DNA of 64,000 nucleotides from Arenicola marina. Lineage: Eukaryota > Annelida > Polychaeta > Arenicolidae. Numbering within the stretch: the stretch's first letter is position 1; each line of letters opens with the position of its first letter. The stretch spans positions 3,550,823-3,614,822 of the forward strand of contig OZ025252.1 in the NCBI GenBank assembly GCA_964019135.1, written 5' to 3'. The translations under genes were made by a program, and so were the position numbers. The notes beneath the pieces were generated by a model, which saw only the letters and a list, made by a program, of their open reading frames with translations, made no database searches and was not told the DNA's origin. Positions 23,901 through 34,317 of the stretch are shown here, one piece after another.

Positions 23901-26846
23901 GTCCCCGGGAGTCCGGGGCAGGACGGGCGACAGGGAGCGAGAGTGGGAGCGGGATTTACACGAGCTATTCAGTCGGGATCCCGACGATCCGGAGACCAGC
24001 GTCTTGGCGGGACTTTGAGAGTGTCGGGACTTGGTGCTGGATTCGTCCGATCCGGAACGTCTCACCCGGCGGCGGCGGACTCGGCGGGGCGATCCGGATG
24101 GGCGGGAGGTCAGGTCCGAGGTCGTGCGGTACAAGGGGGAGCCGGATTCTCCACCAAGGCGGTGGGCGGGGCGGCCGCCGAGGTCGTTGATGGCACCCTC
24201 CGAACGCGTGCACTGAAGCGGATCCAGCTGATCCAGGGACTGCGACGTTCGCATCTCTCTCGGGATGCTGTGAATACTTGTCATGTCCTCCGTCAGGCGG
24301 CGCTTCGGGGGAGACTGTCCCAGGGGTGTCACACTCGGCCCGGATGAACTTGGAATCCTGCATCTCGGACTTCCGGTGAGTGTACGATCCAGAATCCGGT
24401 CTGACTGCAGCCCCGTGTTGAGCGCTCCCTCGTCGCCTTCGCTGTTCGTCGTGGAGAAGTCCGTGTCGGACTCGGTGCCGGATCCGGACGTGGTCGTCCC
24501 CTCGCCGCTGGCGTCGCACGAGCTCACCCGGCGACCCCTCCGGCGCCGAGGCTGGTGAGCGCTCGGATCCGGAAGAGACCCATCCAGGCTTGGCGCGGAC
24601 TGACCTTGCGCTTGGGACGCCTTCCGCTTCCGCCGTGACTTTCTGGATTTCTTCTTCTTGGTTTTGTCTTGGTTGTTGGCGACAAGATCCTGGGCGTCCT
24701 GCCCGGAGCGGACGTCCGACCTGACGTCCGGCTTGGCATCCGGCTTGGCGTCGCCACTGTCGCGATCGGCGCCGTACCAGGGGGTCCGGCTGCGCGCCCA
24801 CAGGTCCTCGTCCCGGGCCATCAGCGCCGCTGTCCGGAGCAGGCGACTCACGCTCTGGCGCTCACGCCCGGATCCCGGCCTGGAACCCGGTCTGGATCCG
24901 GATCCCGGTCGGTCGGAGCGGCTCGCGAGTCCCGACACCAGGTCGTCCTCGCTGAGCGCCTCCTCGCGGGCGCTGGCCTCCGAGTCGAGTTGGACGGAGA
25001 GCGAGTCGCTGCGCTCCAGGGGAATCTTGGGATAGCCCTCCATCTCGAAGAGCGCATGCGTCTCCTCCTCCGCCGCGGCGTCCGAGAACGAGGCCAGGAG
25101 GAGGCCGGCGTCGCCGGAGAGATCCCAGGGACTGGCGGCCGCCGGAGACCCCCCCACCCCCGCGGGGACCACCTGCTCGGGGCTCGCCACCCCAGGGGGA
25201 AGCGGCGGCAGCGCGCGGCGGTCCGACCGCATCACGTGGTCGCGGTCGAGACTCTCGAACAGGGTGCCGAGTTTGACACGCGCCGCGGGGCTGTGGCCGC
25301 CGCCGCCGCCCGGGCGCTGCTGCCCCGCCCTCCCCCCAGCCGCCTCGTCGGTCCCCTCCAGGGTGTCGACCCCCGCCCGGCCCGGCGGCCGCTCGTAGCG
25401 GATTGGGGTGTCGTCGTAGGGCAGCTCCAGCGAGCGGGACAGCTCCGACTCGGCGTCCGTGGCGGCGCCGCTGCGACTGTCGCCGTCGGCGGCGCCGCAG
25501 CCTGGGATGGCCATGGCGCCACCCCCCACCCCCGCCACCCCTTGAGGGAGGAGGAGGAGGTCCGCGGTGAGGGCGGCGGCGGCGGCGGTATCGGCGGCCA
25601 CGGCGGCGCTGGCCGACTCCGAGTCGGTCATGTCGACGGCAGTCATGCGGTAGAAATTCTGGCTCGGGGAGGCGATGGCCTGGAGGTGGTGCAGGTGGGT
25701 GTCTGGGGACAGGGCCGGGTCGTCCAGCAGGGCGGTCGCCTCGTACCGGCCGCCGTCCGCCCCGTCGCTGATGGTGTCGTAGACGCTGGTCATGGAGTGG
25801 CGCCAGCGGGGGTCGACCCCCGCGTGGGGGCCACCGGCGGTGGCGGTGGCGGCGGCAGGGGTCACCCCAACCTCGCCGGCGGGGGCGGGGGCGGGAGCGG
25901 CGGCCGGACCTGGGTATTGGGCCCTCGCCCTGTCCACCACCTCTCCCGGGTCGGCGTGCCCGTTACACAGCGGGGCCGCCGCCACCCCCAGGGAGTCCCC
26001 CCCGGGGGTGGGAGGCCGACCGGTCACCTCCACCCCGCTGCTGTTGGTCGTATCCGGCTCGTCGTTGGAGTGACTCTCGCTGGAGTACCCGACGTCATGG
26101 GTCTCCCCGCCGCGAACCCCGGGCCCTACCCCGGACCCGGCCAGGGCCAGGGCCAGGGCCTCCTTGCCCACCACGGGCTGGGCGGCCCTGCTGGGGGCGG
26201 CGTGGACGGGCGAGCCATCGGGGGCGGGCACGGGGCCCTCATGGGCCGTCCGCATGGCCCCGGGCGGCGCCCGCGGGAGGGGTGACGGGGTCGCCCTGGC
26301 AACGCCACCGGTGCCGGCAGCGTACACCACGGACCTGGCGGGCACCGCCTGGGTCGCCACCTGGTTCAGCGCGTCCCCGCCAGAGGCGCCGCCGTAACCG
26401 TGGAGGCGGTAGGCGTCGGTGTGGAGGCTGTGGTCGGAGACACTCCTGCCCAGGGCAGAGTCAATGCCTTGGTCCATGGCCTCACATCCTGACCCCCTGT
26501 CGCCCTGGAGACAGGGCTCAGGCTGCCACCGCTCCTCTTCCTCCCGTCGAGCTTCGCGCGCGTTCCGTAGGGGGCGCTCCAGGTAGTCGTCGGTCTGGAC
26601 GTCAGTGTCCACCGTCAGCTTCTCGTACTCGCTCTCGGAGAACGGGATCACGTCCAAGTTGCTAGCGTCAGACTCGAGCTCGTCGTCAAGGTAACTGCCG
26701 ATCACGGAGCCCCGGTCGTCCTCGTCGCTATAGCGACCGTTGCGGTAGTGACTGGGGTCAGAGGTAAAGGTCAGCACGTCCCGGGGCGTGTTGAAGGTCG
26801 TCCAACCGTCATCCCGGTCCTCTTCTATCGGAAAGAACCTCCGGCC
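14717..26846 (-). CDS. KASH-domain nuclear-envelope protein (nesprin/Klarsicht-like), 3' part, nine exons
   Basis: The product would sit in the outer nuclear membrane, with a large cytoplasmic part and a short luminal tail that binds SUN proteins, linking nucleus to cytoskeleton (LINC complex; family knowledge). The joined exons are 26846-23774, 21072-20777, 19699-19529, 18851-18725, 18001-17814, 17338-17181, 16298-16109, 15720-15431 and 14942-14717: 4719 nt, 1572 residues plus TAG. All introns are GT-AG and all phases match. Residues 1-1024 are low-complexity and probably disordered; about 1130-1497 are charged, leucine-rich helical sequence like spectrin repeats; 1526-1544 is one membrane helix; the tail ends FNPELRYVRGPPPT, the KASH signature. 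The 5' end is missing: the first exon follows a splice acceptor and has no nearby ATG. Whether it is the nesprin (SYNE/MSP300/ANC-1) or Klarsicht branch cannot be decided, so no symbol is given. KASH identity is firm; exon borders rest on my reading. Confidence 0.9.
15431..15720 (-). CDS. KASH gene exon 8
   Basis: Acceptor TTTGACCTTCAG, donor GCAAG|GTCAGT, phase 0 to 2. Residues 1402-1497. A long helix (MASIQRLLAEVAPMVTEQ, then LGNELDAVQATCQTLATNM) gives way to a basic Gly/Ser linker (ARQGRRGSGAAS) leading to the membrane anchor. Confidence 0.88.
15956..16140 (-). repeat. tandem copies of the exon 7/intron border
   Basis: The block GTGGCTGACCTCAAG|GTAACC plus TTGACATTG occurs at the real border (16109), in full at 16028, partly near 16060-16080, and degenerately near 15985. 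See findings. Confidence 0.88.
16109..16298 (-). CDS. KASH gene exon 7
   Basis: Acceptor TTGTGTAG, donor CTCAAG|GTAACC, phase 2 to 0. Residues 1338-1401, with LQAGLLAWYDLNEARRELAY typical of a spectrin-like helix. The exon end and donor are repeated downstream in the intron; one copy at 16028 is a complete in-frame alternative donor. Confidence 0.88.
16315..16812. repeat. polypurine/polypyrimidine minisatellite before the exon 7 acceptor
   Basis: GGGTGAGAGGGTGGTAAGAG-like units on the plus strand. In the transcript this is about 500 nt of nearly pure C/T sequence ending some 17 nt before the splice acceptor. Confidence 0.92.
16811..17072 (-). mobile_element. SINE family A, full length
   Basis: Minus-strand copy with A box TAGCTCAGTGGG, B-box-like GGTTCGAGCCC and tail AATATACAACCAACCAACC. 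It lies in KASH intron 6 in the same orientation as the gene. Its head reads CGCCTTGAG, the variant closest to the 70-bp satellite. Confidence 0.9.
17181..17338 (-). CDS. KASH gene exon 6
   Basis: Acceptor CGTTTACAG, donor GGCCAG|GTAGGG, phase 0 to 2. Residues 1286-1337 (MQQRHLATVADMRRDVAEIE), helical spectrin-like. Confidence 0.87.
17814..18001 (-). CDS. KASH gene exon 5
   Basis: Starts with AC, which completes an aspartate codon, after acceptor GTGTCTCTAG; donor CTGCAG|GTTAGT, phase 0. Residues 1223-1285, heptad-like and glutamine/leucine-rich (REWRSLERVALQRQQESS), consistent with a spectrin repeat helix. Confidence 0.88.
18060..18190. repeat. T/A low-complexity tract in KASH intron 4
   Basis: Runs of TTTTTT separated by AAATC or AATT. 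Confidence 0.8.
18195..18420 (+). mobile_element. SINE family B body fragments
   Basis: CTTCTTGGCCGAAGTTAGCC followed by TGTGCACAAAAGTGGC, and a second piece near 18347 (TGTACACAAAAGTGGCC), match the conserved core of the copies at 38109 and 43868. No tRNA head is kept. Confidence 0.6.
18568..18690 (-). mobile_element. SINE family A, truncated to its 3' part
   Basis: Contains only the tail and distal body (CGCGTCAATGGGAGAAGG, then GCCATGTCCCCGGGGTAA). The tRNA head is absent. Confidence 0.88.
18725..18851 (-). CDS. KASH gene exon 4
   Basis: Acceptor GCCCCCAG, donor AAAG|GTCAGT, phase 0 to 1, 42 codons plus one base (residues 1181-1222). The peptide is helical (CRSYVKCLEEILATLDDEVG). A truncated SINE (18568-18690) lies only about 35 bp beyond the donor. 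Confidence 0.86.
19245..19475 (-). mobile_element. SINE family B copy and an adjoining head fragment
   Basis: Minus strand reads TAGGTCAGTGG (A box), GTGGGTTCGAACC (B box), then CCCGGGAGATTCGTCGGCGC and TTAGCCTTTATGTGTG (core). A second B-box piece (GTCGTGGGTTCGAACC) follows at 19431-19452. Confidence 0.65.
19529..19699 (-). CDS. KASH gene exon 3
   Basis: Acceptor CCTCTACAG, donor TAC|GTGAGT, phase 0 at both ends, 57 codons (residues 1124-1180). The peptide is acidic then helical (DSDLEDFQHVIDESKKAL), and probably starts the first spectrin-like helix before the membrane anchor. Confidence 0.87.
19830..20795 (-). repeat. ~52-56 bp minisatellite repeating a 5' splice site (KASH intron 2)
   Basis: About 15-16 units. 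In gene sense each reads CCACGTGCTCTCAGC|GTGAGTG followed by TCTGCCTCTCCCCTCCC. The unit nearest the exon (20770-20795) is the genuine exon 2 end and donor. Most copies keep CAGCGTGAGTG intact. CACGTG is also repeated once per unit. Confidence 0.93.
20777..21072 (-). CDS. KASH gene exon 2
   Basis: Begins with GT that completes a glycine codon from the previous exon; ends ..CTCAGC|GTGAGT, phase 0. It encodes residues 1025-1123, including an Asn/Gly/Ala-rich stretch (GAANGAASGAASA) and an acidic part (ENAWDNYQELRYPTISSD). The acceptor (GTCGCTAG) has a weak pyrimidine tract. The last ~15 coding bases and the donor are repeated many times in the following intron (see 19830-20795). Confidence 0.85.
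21262..22211. mobile_element. interspersed repeat of unknown class, copy 1
   Basis: Begins GAGACGGTCAAGCAGAGC and ends CAAACGGACAGACAGA. Aligns with the neighbouring copy 2 at a shift of about 1.4 kb, with clear divergence. No open frame of size, so it is non-autonomous or degraded. Lies in KASH intron 1. Confidence 0.75.
22212..23615. mobile_element. interspersed repeat of unknown class, copy 2 (longer)
   Basis: Starts with the same GAGACGGTCAAGCAGAGC, carries an extra ~450 bp (about 22290-22860) not found in copy 1, then shares CTTGACCTTGACCTTGG-type and TACATAGCCCATCTACGAAC blocks, ending CAAACGGACAGACACA. AAGACGAAAATT near the left ends and AATTTTCGTCTT at 23634-23710 could be terminal inverted repeats. 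Confidence 0.72.
23616..23712. repeat. two copies of a 48-bp unit with a perfect hairpin
   Basis: TAAGACGAAAATT-GGA-AATTTTCGTCTTA at 23634-23662 and again at 23682-23710, separated by ATCACCGAACACACCGACA. Confidence 0.93.
23774..26846 (-). CDS. KASH gene exon 1 of those visible (3073 bp, disordered region)
   Basis: The acceptor is a pyrimidine run ending CCCCTCAG before 26846; the donor is CCAG|GTGAGC after 23774, phase 1. It encodes about 1024 residues. The start is acidic with aromatic residues (GRRFFPIEEDRDDGWTTF), followed by Ser/Asp/Glu-rich sequence. Near residues 410-430 there is an alanine run; near 640-660 repeated SRPGS; near 725-745 a lysine/arginine cluster (KKKKSRKSRRKRK), and further basic RRRRGRR near 765. 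No folded domain is recognised. GC content and C/G-ending codons are very high, which opens long antisense frames that I do not consider genes. Exons of this size are unusual beside the 127-296 bp exons that follow. Confidence 0.88.
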
Positions 26847-28032
26847 CTGAGGGGAAAAATAAGATCGTTAGGAATGTCACTTTTGTGTCCACACATCAAC
26901 GGAATCTGTCAGCTCGCTATATAAGGACATATGATATAAAACAATGATAATAACCATGAAAGTCCGTGAGAAGCACCAGTTGTCACCCCGTCGTCCAACG
27001 GCTTCAATAGCGGGCGGGGCTGTGTGAATATGAAACGTGTGTGGGTTGGTGGGTGGGGGGTGGGGGGTGCGACCTCCCTTCGACTCCCGGCTCTGCCATC
27101 ACCAGCTCTTACTGAGCGTTTATACCGGGATGTGTGGGTGTAGATTGGGATCCAAGTCACCCGCCGTCTTGGTCCCACCCGCCCCACCACCCAGCGGGGT
27201 GGGAGGGGGGGGGGGTCACACACCCGTCGCCCAGGCAACAACACGGGGTGACGGATGGACGGACTGGTGGACGGACTATTGTTTTTGCCCGCCACATTTG
27301 TGAACACACGGGCTACGCTCGTGAGAGTAAAGAAACCTCGCGAGAGTCAAAGAATCTGGCGAGAGTCAAGGAGAAACCTCGCGAGAGTCAAGGAACCTCG
27401 TGAGATCATGTGGATGAAACTGGAGGTCTGTTGTGTCGATATGAATAAACCTCAGTGCGCTACCCACTGAGCTGTAAGAGAGGCTGGCGGCGACGGAAGG
27501 ACGGATGACGGCGACGGTTTGGCTGACGATGGCCCAAGGAGACTGCAGCGGCTGGTCGTCTCACGTTATAACAGGTATATACGGTGGGCGCCATACTCGG
27601 ATATTATTAACGTGGGCGGGTGTGGAGCCGGCAGCGGGGGGGGGGGGGGGGGGGGGCGGGGGAGGTGGTGGTGGTGTGGGCCATGGCGCTCCACGGAGAC
27701 ATGCGGTCAAAGTGGCGCCCACCCTAGAGCGACAGGCCACACACAGTCGCTGGACCACAGGTCTGACCACGGGACATCGGCATGGACTCCCCCCCCCCCC
27801 CCCCCACTTTCTTATCCTCTCCCTACCCACCACCACGGGGGCCTCCATTCTGTCCACCATAAACCCCAAGCTGAAAGCCACGTTAGATCTCTGGCGTACG
27901 CGATGCAGCATGTCTTACAACACACAAGGGCCTGATTAGATTTCACTGCTGTTCGCCTTCTTCTTATTCGCTGCCTACGACAAAATCCAACATGGCGGGC
28001 GGCTGGGGCGCCGATAGACATCGCTAAATACA
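26847..28032. other. upstream of the first visible KASH exon; no exon recognised
   Basis: Holds poly(G) at 27637-27656, poly(C) near 27790-27805, CGCGAGAGTCAAGGA repeats at 27318-27400 and a tRNA-like head piece near 27455-27490 (minus: CAGCTCAGTGGGTAGCGCA). Confidence 0.55.
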
Positions 28033-28430
28033 GCAACAGGGAGACACGGTCAACAGGAAGACACGGTCAACAGGGAGACACGGTCAACATGGAGACACGG
28101 TCAACATGGAGACACGGTCAACATGGAGACACGGTCAACATGGAGACACGGTCAACAGGGAGACACGGTCAACATGGAGACACGGTCAACATGGAGACAC
28201 GGTCAACATGGAGACACGGTCAACATGGAGACACGGTCAACAGGGAGACACTGTCAACATGGAGACACGGTCAACATGGAGACACGGTCAACATGGAGAC
28301 ACGGTCAACATGGAGACACGGTCAACATGGAGACACGGTCAACATGGAGACACGGTCAACATGGAGACACGGTCAACAGGGAGACACGGTCAACATGGAG
28401 ACACGGTCAACATGGAGACACGGTCAGCCG
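28033..28430. repeat. 17-bp minisatellite GAGACACGGTCAACATG, about 23 copies
   Basis: Near-perfect units with ATG/AGG variants. Open in all three plus frames because the unit has no stop; not coding. Confidence 0.97.
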
Positions 28431-30209
28431 CCGGCTGCAAGGGGAGACCCGGGGAACGGCGGATTACCCAGCGGCCGACAAAGCATGGGAAGGGAGTCGG
28501 GAGGGGCAGAGCGACCGATGTAGCCTGTCAGGGACAGATGAGGAGAAGAGGGTCCCCCCCCCACCCCCCATCAGGGCGTGAAGGGGAGGGAGCGGGAAGG
28601 GGGCGGGGTGCCTCTCGGGGTGCCAGCCAAGGACGACATGAAGGGGGCAATGTCCCCGCCCTCCTGACACACTTAACGGGTCACGGGGTTACGGGGTCGC
28701 AGGGACACAAGCCACGGGGCGAGACAAAGACCTGACAATCCCGTGATGCTAGGGGCATGAACCTTTCATGCCTCTGAGCGCCAGTAACAGCGCGTCGAAT
28801 GAAAACGCTGCTTTGATTTACGGCTGTGATCTTTATTAATACACGACGAACAGAGGTCCATGGTAAGATCCCGCGTGTTAGACAGGCATTAATCATCAGT
28901 CATTACTGATCGAACTGTCGCTGCCTGCAAACGCCCGTCCAATGCGAACACAAAGGCCCGCGAAGTCATGCTCATCGTACTGTATTAAAATTACATTTCA
29001 CATGAACCGATACTTGACTTTGAATTCATGAATAGAATAGAAACAAAAAATAGGGTGACTTGTTGCCATAGAAACGTCTCAATAATGCGACTGAAATACA
29101 AGGCATTAGCTGACACCCCCCCCCCCCCCCACCTCATGTCCTCACAGGGGTCCCGAGTGCCACAGGTCAAGCGGACACTGAACGCCCTGCACCCGCCAGC
29201 CACCCTCGCTTCCTCTCTCCCTCCCTACCACCCCCGGGCAGACACGTGACACACCAGATGGACCGGCTGTGGCACCAGGCTTGGCGTCACGCTGAGCGAC
29301 ACAGCCAGTGTCAGCGCGACGCCGCCACTGACGCCGACGCTGACGCCGCCACCGACGCCGACACTGACGCCGCCACCGACGGCGACACTGACGCTACTGC
29401 CTCGAGCAGTTCATCCCAGGCATTACCCACGTGTTGCTAAGTATTACCCCCGTGACGATCCCACCCGAGGAGAGCCGAGTTGAGCCGAAACTAAGCCGAG
29501 GAATGCCGAGTTGAGCCGAGAAGGACCAAGGCTAAGCCGACGAGAGCCGAGATGCGCCGAGGCTCATCCGAGGAATGCCGATGAGGGCCGAACCTAAGCC
29601 GAGGCATGCCGAGCGGAGTCGAAGAGGCACGACGGGATTAGTGGACCGCCGGCAGCCATAATGCAGCCTCGCTGTGGTCGTCTACCTGACACGTGACTGG
29701 TCATCCGCTGCTATGGAAACTCTGCCCCACACGCTCAGCATTAAACCGCACCCACTCAACCGTTGTAATCTGAAACCATTCTAAATTCACGGCATACTGC
29801 ACGGTGAGAGACCAACTTGCTTTCCTTGATTAAGAGCAATGGTCTATCATAGAACAACAAGCTGTCATTCCTCAGTTTGGCTACGCAATACGCATAAGGC
29901 TATGCAATTAACTTACTTGCAATGCTTCCTCACCCCTTCCCTCGTTCCCACATCTTCATAGAATAACTGACTACCATCTGTCCCCCTCAAATCTCGTAAA
30001 CTGACTGCTGCCGGCCCCCCCCCCCTTCCTTCCCTTCCCATCACACCCTCCCCCATAGACCCATTACAGCCTTTATTGCCCCTTAGTCTGGAGACCCTAG
30101 GCAGGCTGTCCTCGTCTGACCCGGGTTCCACAGTGCTACAGACCACAGTACCCAACCATCGATCGCCTTGTTAAGCAGGGGAAGGCGGCATTGGGGGCGG
30201 CGCCGTAAC
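28431..30209. other. spacer with small repeats; no recognised gene
   Basis: GACGCC(GCC)AC(C/T) repeats at 29310-29395 and degenerate AGCCGAG/ATGCCGAG units at 29465-29625. Poly(C) at 29117-29130. Confidence 0.6.
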
Positions 30210-30480
30210 TAGCGATGGCAGCGATAGCGATGGCAGCGGTAGCGATGGCAGCGGTGGCGGCGGTGACGGCGTTGGGGGAGGCGGTGACGGCGTTGGGGGA
30301 GGCGGTGACGGCGTTGGGGGAGGCGGTGACGGCGGTGGGGGAGGCGGTGACGGCGGTCGGGGAGGCGGTGACGGCGTTGGGGGAGGCGGTGACGGCGGTG
30401 GGGGAGGCGGTGACGGCGGTGGGGGAGGCGGTGACGGCGGTGGGGGAGGCGGTGACGGCGCTGGAGGACGACAGTGGCGG
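30210..30480. repeat. 21-bp minisatellite GGCGGTGACGGCGTTGGGGGA
   Basis: About a dozen units. Because 21 is a multiple of three, one frame repeats EAVTALG on the plus strand and another repeats TAVTASP on the minus. No flanking coding signal. Confidence 0.92.
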
Positions 30481-33400
30481 CAGTGGCGGCGGCGGTGGCA
30501 CGGGGTCAGTCAGTCCAAGCGCCACAACAGGCCTCAGCCTCCACAGACTACCGTGAATAGAGCCCCCAGATTGAATCACCTTCGTCAGGGCGGGAAGCGA
30601 GGGAGGGAAGGAGGGTTGTCACTCCTGAGTAACAATGAAGGATTCCGGGGAATTAATTTACTACTTCGCTTCAGTGTATCCAGCGCTCTGATGAGGGGAG
30701 ACGGGGTGGTGGCAGGGCAGTGACGGGCATGTAGTGGGAGAGAAATGCCGTACCACACAGGCCAGCAATACTGGGCCATGCTTTCCCTAACCACAGGAGG
30801 ATCAGAGCATCAGTACCGTGCCGCCCTGTTTTCTTCTATTGAGGCATAAGGACGGCTGACACATGTTAACACCCAGCATTGTTCGCGTCCCACCATCCCC
30901 ATGTAACTTCCATCTTCCAAAAGAGTAGGGGGCTACCCTCGGGCATGGCTCCGCTCTATCCTTGATCCAGCTTCCGCCATTTCCGCAATATGACCTTCAT
31001 AACGTGTCAAAGTGTCCCTTTCATGCCAAACAACTTGTCACTGAGAGGAGGCGGCACTCCGCGCTGCGGGGAAGGATGTCGCTCCGACTGCCACCTGCAC
31101 CGACAGCCAAGGCGGTCCAGGCGCGGTTGGCCCGTGTGGAGACCTTACTGTCAGGGCGGTGTGGCCATAAGGCTCGATTACAACTCTCCCGTCCCATCGG
31201 GGTCATAAAATCGCAACCGTTAATCCTGCTGTAAACACTGCCTGTTATGGAAATTGGTTGACCCTGACCCGCCAACTGTACATTTAGGGGCGTCGCGTTG
31301 GAAACACGCGACCCGGGCCCGGGGGCTTACGATGCCCCGGGGAGGGTTGCCAGGAGGGAGTGGGTGTGTTGCCAGGCAACCTGCTGGGGGGGGGGGAGCC
31401 TGTCGGCCCTTACAGAGACGCTGGGGTACTCTGTCCAGGAGAGAGGGAGGGAAGCCCAGCCCATGTCGCTGTGGGGGTGTGACCCTGGGCCGCTGGCATC
31501 TCCTCGGGGGGGGGCGGGGGGGGGGGGGTGGCGGCAGACATACGACAGCGACAGCCACCGGACTCCAGCAGGTGTCCCCCAGGGGGCGGGGAGAGGGGGT
31601 AATCACCCACCCCGTCACTCGCCCCTCACCCCCCTACCACGATCGAAAATATTCTGGTGCAGAAGGGGCGTGGGGCAGGGGTGGGGGGTCAGTCACCCCG
31701 CCCATCAAGTGGCCCATTAAACACCCCCCACCCCCCCTCCTACTCTGAGTCGCGCTGTGAAGCAAACTGCCCCGTCACTCGCCCATTAACAACTCTCAAG
31801 TAACCGTGGCTGGACCACTAGTCAGGCGCTAAATGCTATTGTCTGCCCACCCCACACGATCCCTCCCCAAGCAATCCCATCCCAGTCCTTCAGATTTGTG
31901 TTCACCACGAGATCTGCACATTCGCCTCATATGGAGAGGCCCGGGCACGGTGCTTGGCTGGAGGGGGGGGGGCGGGGCAGGCACCGTGATTGGCTGGAGG
32001 GAGGGGGGGGGGGGGGGGGGTTATGTGGATCGTTTCTGGTTAACGCCAGATCTGGGAGAACGGGGGCGAGGGAGAGGGGGGGGGGGGGGGAGAGGGGGTG
32101 AGAAGGAGTTCGGGGTCGTACGAGGTGCGAGGCTTCAATCTGGAGGCTGTGTCGTCCGCAACGTGTATTTAGACTGTGACGATGTCCCTCCAGTGCATCA
32201 AACCCACGACACCGACAGCGTGGGATGAAGGAGTGCGTTGCCACGGAGGGGCGCCAGTGGGTCAGTCGCCCACGTGGTTGCGGCACTACAGACAGCCGGG
32301 CAGACCCGTAGACCGGGCCAGTCTGGTCGGGAGTGGTGCTACCTGTCGCGCCGTGCCGGGACGTCCATCCACCCCCCCCCCCCCGCCTCTCTCCCACCCT
32401 CCTGGAACCGACCCCCCCCCCCTCCCTCCCAGACCTCCCGCACCACCGTGGCGACCGTCACGCGGTGACGACGTTGCCACGGTGACGACATCTTCCAGAC
32501 AGACATCTCCCCGAGCAACAAGGGTCGTGACTCTCCACACCTTAACCCCCCCCCCTCCCCCCTCCCCCACTACCACCCTCCCCCTCCCCGCGCCCGCCCA
32601 TAGTAAATGTCACCAATTTTGTGTTAAGAGGAAGGAGTGATGGAGGGAGGGTAAGATGGGTGCGATGGGCGGCTGGGGGGGGGGGGGGGATGGGGGGGTT
32701 GTCAGTCAGTAGACAGGCGATGTGTGACTTGAGGGGTCCCGGGAGACATCCTTAAACAGGCAAAGGCCAACGGCAAACACAATGCGAACCTGTCCGACAG
32801 TAACGACGACAAGACTGTCGCAGTGTGTGAAGGGAGAAGGCCGTTCCAGCCAGCTAGTTAACTACCGGCAGTTAGCTGAGACATGTTCACAGCTAGCACG
32901 GACTTCTGCACAGGTAGCTGGGACCGAGGCCTCGATATTAGTTTTGCATGTGAGTCATAATGGGAGGGTTGTTAATAGGTGAGGTATTGACGGGTGGGGT
33001 GAGTGGGAACGTGCCCGCGTGGCCTGTGACGGGTGTTCGACAGGACCAGGCCTGGGGAGGCCTCGGAAGACACGGGGCTGGGGGGTCCGCTAGGCCAGCG
33101 GGGAGGGTATGCAAGATGGGGTTGGAGCCAGGAGGGGGTGCCGAGGTTGGGGTCAGCCAGGCACTGTCCACAAACGCCTCATGCGACCAAAGAGCTATCG
33201 ATGACCGATTCACTACAGACCGATCACTGTTGTCTCCTTAAGTTAAGGTCAAAATTAATCTGAACAACAACCTCCCAGGTCTAAATAATGCTGCAAACCC
33301 GCCTGGTTTGGGTTCGCAATTAAGCCGTCAGTGACATAGTATTACCAGTAGAATGTCACACAGTCGCGATTGTCAAACAATGGCATGACATGCAGTAAGT

Positions 33401-34317
33401 TTTTTCATTCCTATACCGGCTGTCAGAGAAGTACCCCCCTCCCCCCCCCCCCCCCCCCCACATACCCACAATGCACTTCCTCTCAACGTCTTCGTGGTCG
33501 CTATGGGCACGTGTCTGGCGACCGAGGCTAAGCGCCCGTTGTTTGGGACCATCAACCGGTGAGGGCGTCACCCGAGTCTGACAGACATTTGGCCCCTTTC
33601 TAGGACCGCCAACACCCGACAGATAACCCAGGTTCCACCCCCCCCCCCCCCCCCCCACCAGGCAGACTGCGTTAGCTGATAAGCCGAGTGATACAGTGAC
33701 ACCCGCCACCCGGTACACGTGCCAGACCGGAAGACGATACCATCGAGCACTTCCGGTTTCATTGCTGTGGCCATGTCCATCTTCCCCTTCGTCGCTGGGA
33801 GAAAACGATGGCTTAACGAGGCACATTGACACATAAGGAATATGGCGTGTTAAAGGCTGTATTTTCGTCATTAAGATATCCTCGGATAAAACCACAAAAC
33901 AAATCCGTCACGCAAAACCCAAACATCCCTTTTAATAATAATTCCTTGATTTGAATCCGGGACCTGTCCACAGGAAATCGAGCGCCCCTATCACTCAACC
34001 CTGTCGACTAGACTTAGTTATAAGAAGACTGTGAACCATTGACACCAATGAGCTATTGGCCTGATGCTGATGGCCCTTCAACTGAGACGAGTGATACTTG
34101 GGCTGTTTTTGGTTTCTTATAACACTGAGAGAACTGTTTGGATAATGACGTGGCGAGGACCACGTGCCATCGAGAGCCACAGATAGGATCAGCCGCGGAA
34201 GTTACTTTGTTGACTCAGGTCCGACATCATCCAACTGGTTTGTACCTGGCACACATGGTTGATTGCCCACCTGGCCTCACAATAGGCTATAGCGAGTAAA
34301 GTGATGTACATGTATGT
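30481..34317. other. spacer with long poly(G)/poly(C) runs; no recognised gene
   Basis: G runs near 31509-31530, 31988-32020 and 32079-32091; C runs near 32371-32385, 33436-33460 and 33638-33657. A perfect X-box-like GTTGCCAGGCAAC lies near 31368. 30915-31020 resembles a degraded SINE A body. A possible SINE head with GATTCAAAT lies on the minus strand at 33950-34020. Confidence 0.5.

Noticed and set aside
24669-26285. 538-codon plus-strand open frame
   Set aside because: Exact antisense of the GC-rich KASH exon 1; its Gly/Arg/Val-rich translation is a shadow of the coding strand.
30210-30579. Repeat protein with EAVTALG or TAVTASP units
   Set aside because: Open on both strands only because the unit is 21 bp; GC-rich minisatellite with no flanking gene signal.
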